Shown in pieces: positions 48,206 through 55,403 of a stretch of DNA of 64,000 nt. The stretch's first letter is position 1, and each line of letters opens with the position of its first letter. A model generated the notes under the pieces. The model was not told the DNA's origin, did not search any database, and saw nothing but the letters and a program-made list of their open reading frames with translations. The stretch lies in contig JAUHVK010000013.1 of the NCBI GenBank assembly GCA_030425145.1, forward strand, positions 1 to 64,000. The letters are read 5' to 3'. The position numbers were made by a program, and so were the translations under genes. The DNA comes from Alphaproteobacteria bacterium. Its GTDB lineage: Bacteria > Pseudomonadota > Alphaproteobacteria > Rhodobacterales > Rhodobacteraceae.

Positions 48206-48233
48206 AAAAACCGGCCACGTGCCGGTTTTTTTT
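48206..48233 (+). terminator. Terminator of the binding-protein gene
   Basis: Arms AAAAACCGGC (48206-48215) and GCCGGTTTTT (48221-48230), loop CACGT, followed by a T-run to 48233. It lies 23 bases after the stop and before the convergent small gene. Confidence 0.9.
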
Positions 48234-48247
48234 GCGCCACACACAGA

Positions 48248-48439
48248 TCAGCGATCACGTTTGACGTCGTGGGGGCCGACCATGTCAACTACTTTGATCA
48301 TCCAGCGCAGCACTTCTGCATCGTCATCATCGAGGGACCGGGTTTCTAGCAACTGCTCTGCATTTGTGCGCAGCCTTGGCCACTGCCTGTAAAAATCCAC
48401 GGCGTCGGAAATCTCTAGCGGTGCGCGCTGCTCGGACAT
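48248..48439 (-). CDS. Small acidic protein of unknown function
   Basis: A 63-residue protein. It is helical, acidic and has no membrane or signal segment; the C-terminal half (DDDDAEVLRWMIKVVDMVGP) looks structured. AGGA precedes the ATG by about 8 bases. I do not recognise a named family. It ends just after the binding-protein terminator and is the last chromosomal-type gene before the accessory block; it is transcribed away from it. Confidence 0.6.
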   Translation of the reverse strand: MSEQRAPLEISDAVDFYRQWPRLRTNAEQLLETRSLDDDDAEVLRWMIKVVDMVGPHDVKRDR

Positions 48440-48573
48440 GAATTGGTCCTTTTGTCTAAACGTTCCCGGAGGTTAGCAAATGCGATACGCGACCTGCTGT
48501 GAAATAAGTGTGAACAGCTTGGTTCCAGCGCAGACCGGAGATAGCATCACCTTACTCGACGAAAGGGGCTAAC

Positions 48574-50214
48574 GTGGCCACAGGGCTGGAGATTTCCTTG
48601 TTCGGAACATGCGTGCTGCGGCGCGTCGATGGGCCTGTGAAGGAAATCACCGGAGCAAAACACCGCGCCTTCTTTGCCTTACTCGTGACCGCGCCGCTGA
48701 ACCGTCGATCCCGCAGCTTCCTGCAGGAAACGCTCTGGGGCTTCGCCGACTATGAAAGTGGTCATCAGAACCTGCGCCGCGCGCTTTCCGATCTGCGCAA
48801 GATCATCGGGGCCGATTTCGACAAGATCCTGAGCGTAACCAACAAGGAAATCGAGATCGACATGTCGCGAGTCAAGGTGATCGGTCACCCCTCCGACGGC
48901 CCTTTCCTCGACGACCTCAACGTGCGTGAACCGTCTTTCATAACATGGCGCGACAGCATCCGCGCCGATCCCAGTTCCGTCAAGGCGCTGTGCTTCATGT
49001 CGAACAAGCCCGGACCGATCCGGATCAGGCCGCGTATCTGCGCCTTGCCGCTGACCGTACCGCCCGGCGATTCAGAGCTTGCCATCGCGGGCGACTGGAT
49101 CGCCGAAGAAACCAGTCGCATGATGTCACGCTCCAGCCTGCTGTCAGTGATCTCGCACCTGTCGGGACGGGCCATGTCGCAGCGGTTCATCGACATCGTC
49201 AATGTGCGCGACACGCTGGACGTGGACTACCTGTTGACCGGCAGTATGCGGCGGCAGGGTGACTTGGTGATCGCAGATGTCGATCTGACCGATGTTCAGA
49301 GCGGGACACTGTTGTGGAACCGGCACCTATCATGCCGCTTGGCCCACTTTGGGCAGGAAGCCTCTGGCTGGCTAGTGAACGTGGTGCAATCCGTGGGGCG
49401 GGCAATCGCGGAAACCACACTGCACGCGGGACGGCAGACGCCCTTGCCCGATCTGCCCGACCATAAGTTGCTGATCGCGGGTGCCACGGCGATGCACCAC
49501 CCCAAGCTCGGAGATTTTCTGCGCGCCCGTCAGTTCCTGGACGAAGCTGCCACACGGGCCCCGGCCAATCCGCACGTGTTTGCCTGGCTTGGCAAATGGT
49601 ACGTTCTCAGCATCTTTAAAAACTACAGCACGGATCGGCAGGGCGACACGCAAAAGGCGCTGGACTGTACCGCACGTGCACTGGACCTTGATCCTCAATC
49701 CAGCTTCGGTCTGACCATCGACGGCTTTGTGAACGGCAATATCCTCAAGAACATGGACGTGGCCGAACGCCGCTACAGCGCCGCGCAGGAAATCAATCCG
49801 AGCGAAAGTCTGTCATGGTTGCTGCGTGGCTCACTGATGGCGTTCCGCGATGAAGGCCAATCCGCCATCCGCGCCACGACCATGGCCCGCGACCTGTCTC
49901 CAATCGACCCGTTTGGCTATTATTTCGACAGCCTCGCCAGCTCTGCGCATCTTGCGGGGGGCGACTATGAAAAGGCGCTGGAACTGGCGGATCGGTCGCT
50001 TGAATCCAACGACCGTCATATTTCGACACTCAGAACACGGATCGCCGCCCTGCACGCGCTGGATCGGGGCGCGGAGGCGCGCGAGACCGCGCAAGATCTG
50101 CTGCGGCGGTTCCCTTATTTCAGTCTGGAAGATTATCGAAAAACGCACCCCTCTGCGGACAGCAAGACCGGCAAGCTCGTGATCCGGGCGCTGGCCGAAG
50201 CGGGGCTTTCCTAA
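48574..50214 (+). CDS. SARP/CadC-like winged-helix regulator with TPR repeats
   Basis: A 546-residue cytoplasmic regulator without membrane segments. Residues about 1-95 form a SARP-type winged helix (LFGTCVLRRVDGPV, LQETLWGF and NLRRALSDLRKIIG are typical). Residues about 165-275 match the TolB-like region common in CadC-type TPR regulators (VDYLLTGSMRRQGDLVIADV and SGTLLWNRHL). From about 290 there are TPR-like helices (ALDCTARALDLDPQSS, YEKALELADRSLE). It starts with GTG at 48574 after AAGGGG. It is the first gene of the accessory block, 28 bases before the PAP2 gene, and is the probable activator. Confidence 0.85.
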   Translation: MATGLEISLFGTCVLRRVDGPVKEITGAKHRAFFALLVTAPLNRRSRSFLQETLWGFADYESGHQNLRRALSDLRKIIGADFDKILSVTNKEIEIDMSRVKVIGHPSDGPFLDDLNVREPSFITWRDSIRADPSSVKALCFMSNKPGPIRIRPRICALPLTVPPGDSELAIAGDWIAEETSRMMSRSSLLSVISHLSGRAMSQRFIDIVNVRDTLDVDYLLTGSMRRQGDLVIADVDLTDVQSGTLLWNRHLSCRLAHFGQEASGWLVNVVQSVGRAIAETTLHAGRQTPLPDLPDHKLLIAGATAMHHPKLGDFLRARQFLDEAATRAPANPHVFAWLGKWYVLSIFKNYSTDRQGDTQKALDCTARALDLDPQSSFGLTIDGFVNGNILKNMDVAERRYSAAQEINPSESLSWLLRGSLMAFRDEGQSAIRATTMARDLSPIDPFGYYFDSLASSAHLAGGDYEKALELADRSLESNDRHISTLRTRIAALHALDRGAEARETAQDLLRRFPYFSLEDYRKTHPSADSKTGKLVIRALAEAGLS

Positions 50215-50242
50215 AGCAATTTAAACACAGGGGATATGTCAC

Positions 50243-51361
50243 ATGGCTCAGTACGGTGGATTTGGCGGGTTCGGCGGATTTGGTGGGTTCGGCGGATTTG
50301 GAGGCTTCGGTGGATTTGGCGGTTTCGGCGGCGGTACGAACTTCACTGGGTTGGGTGGCTTTCTGGGCAGCGAAGACCCCGGCGGATATGATCCGGCGAC
50401 AACGCTGGGCCTTCAGACCACAGCCGAGGGATTGCGCCATCTGACCGAAGGCGGCGCAACGCCGACAGACAAGGAACTGGGGTTCTCGGATCCGAACAAC
50501 CTTGCCGGACTGGCGACATGGGTGCGCGGATCGCTCTACGTCAGCGAATATCTTGCAGGCATCGGATCGGATGCAGTGGTGGGGACAGGCGGCGCGCCCG
50601 ACCGGGTGGCGCTGTCTTTCGACGGCACCACGTTCTTGACGCTGAACCGCCCGGCGAACGACCTGTTACGCTCGCAGTGCCGCCTTGTATCGGACTACGC
50701 CACGCTACGCGCCGAGCGCAGCGCCGAGATCACATCGCAGTTAGGCTTCCCAACCGCCTATTTCGCGATGATGCTCGGACTGCACAGCGCACAGAACAAA
50801 AAGACGTTCGAGCTGATCACCGCGACCCAGGTCGCTGCCGCGCACACGGCGATGATCGTCAAGAACCACCTCGCCATTCGCCGTCCCGACCAGCTCGACG
50901 CCCGTCTGATGCCGATGATCCCGACACCGGGTCACGGCAGCTTTCCTTCGGCACACGCGACCGAAGCCTATGCGGTGCTCACCGTACTCGAAGCTTTGGT
51001 GGCGGCATGGGACAGCCTAGCTGACGGCGAACAGCGCATCAAAGCCTTGCGCGGTTTGGCCGAACGCATTGCCGTCAACCGCACAGTGGCGGGTGTGCAC
51101 TACCCCATCGACAGTTGGGCGGGTGCAGCGCTTGGCCGGATCGTCGGTCAGGCTGTGCTGAACCGCGCTGGTGCAGGCGGACCTATCGCGGAAGTGGCCT
51201 ACAGCGCAGGCGATCACGACTTCTTTGACGAAGACCAGCGCGATCCGGCTACTGCCGCGACCAAGGGACTGACCGCCACAGGCGCCACCGCCACACTGTC
51301 CGCCAAGCCTGCGTTCTCGTGGCTCTGGTCCGGGGCCGTGGCCGAAGCGCAGAAGGCCTGA
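50243..51361 (+). CDS. GGF-repeat PAP2/vanadium-haloperoxidase-fold protein
   Basis: A 372-residue protein in two parts. Residues 5-28 are eight GGF triplets followed by GGG, a low-complexity, probably disordered tail. The rest is a PAP2/vanadium-haloperoxidase-type acid phosphatase domain with all three motifs: K207 NHLAIR R214 P, P235 S A H238, and R280 TVAGV H286 YPI D290. It could be a phosphatase or a haloperoxidase; both share these residues. There is no signal peptide and no membrane helix like those in lipid PAP2 enzymes. The stop is 3 bases from the S8 peptidase start. Confidence 0.85.
   Translation: MAQYGGFGGFGGFGGFGGFGGFGGFGGFGGGTNFTGLGGFLGSEDPGGYDPATTLGLQTTAEGLRHLTEGGATPTDKELGFSDPNNLAGLATWVRGSLYVSEYLAGIGSDAVVGTGGAPDRVALSFDGTTFLTLNRPANDLLRSQCRLVSDYATLRAERSAEITSQLGFPTAYFAMMLGLHSAQNKKTFELITATQVAAAHTAMIVKNHLAIRRPDQLDARLMPMIPTPGHGSFPSAHATEAYAVLTVLEALVAAWDSLADGEQRIKALRGLAERIAVNRTVAGVHYPIDSWAGAALGRIVGQAVLNRAGAGGPIAEVAYSAGDHDFFDEDQRDPATAATKGLTATGATATLSAKPAFSWLWSGAVAEAQKA
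50255..50326 (+). repeat. Eight GGF-coding triplet repeats
   Basis: Seventy-two bases encode eight consecutive Gly-Gly-Phe units. Codons vary between units (GGT, GGC, GGA and GGG; TTT and TTC), so the array is held at protein level and is not a fresh DNA slippage product. Confidence 0.95.
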
Positions 51362-51364
51362 GCC

Positions 51365-53431
51365 ATGTTTCCGCATCGCCATGACCAAGAACGGATCGAC
51401 AAGTACACCGGTCCCTATGAACGCTGGATCTTTTCAGAAGAGTTGGGACGGCCTTTTGCCTTCCCCGCCATCCGCAAGGGTCCGTCCAGCCACATCACCG
51501 CGCTGATGGAAGGCGAAGGAATGCTTGCGGGAACGGAGGATGTCGAAATCCGCATCCCGCCGCTCTGGAAGGACAATCCAGAGGTCACGCCCTTCGCCAT
51601 GTGGAACAAGTCGGTCAGCCCGGATTCCGATCCGGCGCAGGACGACGTGGAACTGGCCCGCTGCCTGCACGCACTGAATGGAACACGTTACCGGCTCAAT
51701 ATGCCGATTGATCCTGTGACATGGCCGGAGAGTTACGACCCGAACGCCACGCCGGAGGGATGGCAAAAACCCAAAGTCAAACCGCGCGTGATCATCGGGG
51801 TGATCGACGACGGCATCCCGTTCCTGCACCGCGCGTTCCGCGATGCGGCAGGCGATACGCGGATCAACCTGTGTTGGCTTCAGGCTGCGCGGGCCGAAAC
51901 GTCCGCCGCTGTTCCGTTTGGATGCGAGATCACGGGCACACGGATCGACCAGTTGCGCGCCCAATACGGTGATCAGGAAATCCGCGCCTACAAGGCGGCC
52001 CATGCCATCGACGCTGATCTGCCGGAAGTGGACACTGTGCTCATGCACCACGCAACGCACGGCGCGCATATTGCCGGAATTGCTGCCGGGAATGATCCCT
52101 ATGTGGGTGCCATTGATCTGCCTGACGACGCGGCGGTGATTGCCGTTCAACTGCCGAACACCATCGCTTGGGACACGTCAGGCTTTGGCAAGGAAATGAT
52201 GATGCTCAGCGCGATTGAGTACATCTTCAACCGCGCTCGCATGATCGCCCAGGCCTATGACTGCCAAGAGCTGCCTCTGGTGATCAATTTCAGCTACGGC
52301 TGGAGCGCCAATCGCCATGACGGTCAGTCGAGTTTCGAACGCGCTGTGGAGGCGCTTATCACAGACAGGCGCGAGGTTCAGCCCCGCACCGAACTGGTCA
52401 TGCCTACCGGCAACAACTTTGCCAATGACATGCACGCAAGGTTTGGGTCCAGCGATTTGACCGACGGCGTGGCCCGTTTTGGTTGGCAGCTCAAACCAGA
52501 CGATCGCACGTCGAGTTATCTGGAAATCTGGCTTCCTGCGGGGCGCGATCCGCTAGGCTGGACCGTTACCGTGACGCCACCTTCCGGAAGTCCGCCGGAG
52601 TTGGAAACCAGCATAGAGATCGCGCCCGATCCGCTGCTCAAAGATGGTGACCCACGTCGCTTTGTCGAGATCGAAAGCGGCGGCAAAAACATCGGCCAGC
52701 TTTCTGCGGACAAGCACTTGGGCAACCGCTGGCGTGTGATGCTCGCGATGATCCCGACTGCGAGCAATCTGGGGGCCGGTCGGCGCACGCCCGTTGGGCA
52801 GTGGGCAGTTACCATCGACACAGGCTCCGATCCGCTTGGCGCAGGCGAACACATCGATGTCTGGGTGCAACGGGATGATGACCCGACACAGCTTGGCACG
52901 GGTGGGCAGCAAAGTTACCTGATTGATCTGTCACACCCGAAACCGCCACGCGTGTTCGAGCCGCCCGCCCTGACCCCGGTGCGCGGGTTTGGCTGCCTCA
53001 ACGGCATAGGCACCGCGCCTTCGGTGTTTCGCATTGCGGGCTATATGCAATCGACGCTCAAGCCCTCCGGTTATAGCGGCAGCGCGTCGATCGCGGTCGA
53101 TCCACAAGACGGCGCGCGTGTGGACGCGAATTTGCCCGCAGCGACAGCGACAGCCGATCAAGGGTGGTTCCGACCCGGTTTGCCGTCCATCGGCGTGTTG
53201 TCCGGTTCAGGCGCGCGGATCATCGGAACAAGTGCTGCTGCAGCCACCGCAACGCGGTTGATCGCGCTGAATTTCTTTGCAGGCAATCCGGCGCGGCATG
53301 GGTTTACCGAACTCTATCAGGGATCCGCCCCCGACGCCCGAACACTCGCCAGAACAGGGCCTTACCGTGTGCCGCCCGTCTGCGGCACCACCCTGAAACA
53401 CGCAGAGGAGCAGCCGTTCATCGGGGTGTGA
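51365..53431 (+). CDS. Leaderless S8 subtilase
   Basis: A 688-residue serine peptidase with a complete S8 triad: D148 in GVIDDGIP, H232 in THGAHIAGIAAG, S623 in IIGTSAAA. The oxyanion Asn is in PTGNN (about 350). An inserted beta-rich region (about 370-520) separates the Asn from the Ser part, as in large subtilases. The first 140 residues could be a propeptide-like or substrate-binding extension. There is no signal peptide. The gene starts 3 bases after the PAP2 stop and is probably coupled to it. It may process other products of the block or act as an effector. Confidence 0.88.
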   Translation: MFPHRHDQERIDKYTGPYERWIFSEELGRPFAFPAIRKGPSSHITALMEGEGMLAGTEDVEIRIPPLWKDNPEVTPFAMWNKSVSPDSDPAQDDVELARCLHALNGTRYRLNMPIDPVTWPESYDPNATPEGWQKPKVKPRVIIGVIDDGIPFLHRAFRDAAGDTRINLCWLQAARAETSAAVPFGCEITGTRIDQLRAQYGDQEIRAYKAAHAIDADLPEVDTVLMHHATHGAHIAGIAAGNDPYVGAIDLPDDAAVIAVQLPNTIAWDTSGFGKEMMMLSAIEYIFNRARMIAQAYDCQELPLVINFSYGWSANRHDGQSSFERAVEALITDRREVQPRTELVMPTGNNFANDMHARFGSSDLTDGVARFGWQLKPDDRTSSYLEIWLPAGRDPLGWTVTVTPPSGSPPELETSIEIAPDPLLKDGDPRRFVEIESGGKNIGQLSADKHLGNRWRVMLAMIPTASNLGAGRRTPVGQWAVTIDTGSDPLGAGEHIDVWVQRDDDPTQLGTGGQQSYLIDLSHPKPPRVFEPPALTPVRGFGCLNGIGTAPSVFRIAGYMQSTLKPSGYSGSASIAVDPQDGARVDANLPAATATADQGWFRPGLPSIGVLSGSGARIIGTSAAAATATRLIALNFFAGNPARHGFTELYQGSAPDARTLARTGPYRVPPVCGTTLKHAEEQPFIGV

Positions 53432-53542
53432 AAAACGCGTTCACAGTGTCCTCACTCACCCTACGTCAACCAACTCTTTACCCTTTCGATCGTGTCGAGC
53501 GGCTGCTGCCCCTGCCGCGCACGATCCCTCGGAGTAAAGACG

Positions 53543-55336
53543 ATGACGTTCCAAATGCAATCACATGGTGGAGCGCAGAAGAAACGCGCGCCCACCGAAA
53601 AACCCCAAATTCTCGAAGCACTAATCCCCACCGGCGGCGATATTGCCGTGGACGAAGCCGCCGATTTCGGCTTCCTGCTCCCGCCGGGTGGCGACGCCAG
53701 CCAATACCTGCCCGATGTGCCGGACACAGAACTCGACGAACTCGGCAATCTGATGGTGCCCGATACCAACGACATCGACGCCACTCCCGATGGCGGGATG
53801 GCCCCCGTGATGACCTACTGGGGGCAGTTCCTCGACCACGAATTGACCGCCCGCACCGACCGCGAAAGCTCTCTGACCGGGATCGACGACCCGACGCCCA
53901 AGGCCTCGGGACAAGAGATTGAACGCCAACTGAAGAACGCGCGCACGCCGCGCTTTGATCTGGACTCGGTTTATGGCGGCCTTCCTGTCGGCACGTTCGC
54001 CGCCCCATCCATCCAACACGCCGCATCCGTCCTTCGCACCGGGATGCGCCATCCAGTTCACACTGCCAAGATGCGCGTCGGCACAGCGGTCGACCCCGGC
54101 CCACTGCCCGACGACACGCTTGACCCGCACCGCGACCTGCCGCGCTTTCATCAGGTTGAACAAAAGGTCCGCGACGCCGCGCTCGACATCGCCCGCGCGC
54201 AGATGGACGAAGATGCCTTTGCCAAGTTCGAGGCCGGATTGCCGAAACGCGCGGTGATCGGCGACATGCGCAATGACGAGAACATCATCATCGCCCAATT
54301 CCACTTGAGCTTTCTGCGTTTCCACAACAAGGTCGTGGACTTCCTGACCGAAAACGACACCGGGTGGATTGCCGATTTCGACGCCGCCAAATCCCTGACC
54401 AAACTGCATTACCAATGGCTGGTCGTGCATGGCTATCTCAAGGAGATCTGCGACCCGACGGTCGTGACTCGTATCATCGACACCCGCAACGCGAATTACG
54501 ACGCCTTCCGCGCCGACTATGCCGCACGCAATCCGGGGCGTGTGGTGGGCAACGTCATCCCGCTCGAATTCTCGACCGCCGTCTATCGCTTCGGCCACTC
54601 GATGGTGCGCAACATCTATGACTACAACCGTACGTTTGGACGCCCGAACGGTACGGCTCCGTTCGATCAGGTCTTCGCCTTCACCGGCGGCGGAGGCATT
54701 GGCGCGCGATTTGGGTTGAACCTGAACAGCATCCCAAAGAACTGGGTGATTGACTGGGCACGGTTCGTGACCCCGGATGCCAGCTTTACAGATGGTGGCC
54801 CGCAGCGCGTGGCGCGTGCCGTGGACACGGTGATCGCGCCTCCTCTGGGCGACATGGTCAACGAAGGCGGTGAATTTGACGCCGGCACACCCGACGGAGC
54901 CGCGCTGCGTGCGCTCTTCCGCAACCTCGCCCGGCGCAACCTGCGGCGCGGCAAGAGCCTGCGCCTTCCGACGGGACAGGCGTTGCATGCCCATCTCCAG
55001 AACATCGGCGCAATCACAAGCAGCCCGCAGAATGACGTGCGGGCGTGGCTCGACAACAAGCCCGAGCTGGCATCCTTCCTTGATGGCCATGCGTTCAACA
55101 GCGCGACGCCGCTCTGGTTCTACTGCCTTGCCGAAGCCGAAGGCACACCAGGCCCCGGCCTTGGTGAGATGGGCAGTTGGATCGTTGCCGCGACCTTCAT
55201 CGGCGCACTGATGGACGACGCGGACTCCGCCCTGTCACGCGAGTTCTCGCCAGATCAAAGCCCTTTGCGCACCCCCGACGGCGATCCGATCGACACAATC
55301 GAACGCTGGATGCGCTTTGCGGCGGTCCTCGACTGA
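53543..55336 (+). CDS. Animal-type haem peroxidase (leaderless)
   Basis: A 597-residue member of the peroxidase-cyclooxygenase superfamily. Distal His is H99 in YWGQFLDHEL; the distal Arg and haem-linking Glu region is R243 NDE N; proximal His is H352 in YRFGHSMVRN. All catalytic marks are therefore present. Such enzymes oxidise halides, thiocyanate or phenols with H2O2. No signal peptide is visible, which is unusual for the family. The start at 53543 has GGAG 8 bases upstream; the longer frame to 53492 has no ribosome site. It lies 111 bases after the S8 gene and may be in the same transcript. Confidence 0.9.
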   Translation: MTFQMQSHGGAQKKRAPTEKPQILEALIPTGGDIAVDEAADFGFLLPPGGDASQYLPDVPDTELDELGNLMVPDTNDIDATPDGGMAPVMTYWGQFLDHELTARTDRESSLTGIDDPTPKASGQEIERQLKNARTPRFDLDSVYGGLPVGTFAAPSIQHAASVLRTGMRHPVHTAKMRVGTAVDPGPLPDDTLDPHRDLPRFHQVEQKVRDAALDIARAQMDEDAFAKFEAGLPKRAVIGDMRNDENIIIAQFHLSFLRFHNKVVDFLTENDTGWIADFDAAKSLTKLHYQWLVVHGYLKEICDPTVVTRIIDTRNANYDAFRADYAARNPGRVVGNVIPLEFSTAVYRFGHSMVRNIYDYNRTFGRPNGTAPFDQVFAFTGGGGIGARFGLNLNSIPKNWVIDWARFVTPDASFTDGGPQRVARAVDTVIAPPLGDMVNEGGEFDAGTPDGAALRALFRNLARRNLRRGKSLRLPTGQALHAHLQNIGAITSSPQNDVRAWLDNKPELASFLDGHAFNSATPLWFYCLAEAEGTPGPGLGEMGSWIVAATFIGALMDDADSALSREFSPDQSPLRTPDGDPIDTIERWMRFAAVLD

Positions 55337-55342
55337 CCGCCT

Positions 55343-55374
55343 TGGCCGGTCCTTTTCCTCCCGGGGACCGGCCA
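55343..55374 (+). terminator. Hairpin between the peroxidase and hydrolase genes
   Basis: TGGCCGGTCC (55343-55352) and GGACCGGCCA (55365-55374) pair around a 12-base loop, followed by CCCTTTTCC. It may reduce read-through into the next gene, whose ribosome site lies 20 bases further on. Confidence 0.65.
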
Positions 55375-55403
55375 CCCTTTTCCTTCTGCGACAGGAGAAC
55401 ACC

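Noticed and set aside
48574-50214. Adenylate cyclase or serine/threonine kinase with TPR repeats
   Set aside because: The TolB-like region is shared with such proteins, but no cyclase or kinase motif is present and the N terminus is a winged helix.
50255-50326. CRISPR-like or tandem DNA repeat
   Set aside because: The period is 9 bases with changing codons inside a frame, so it is a protein repeat and not a CRISPR or satellite.
53621-55090. 489-codon minus-strand frame opposite the haem peroxidase
   Set aside because: The plus strand carries all peroxidase catalytic motifs; the opposite frame has no family features.
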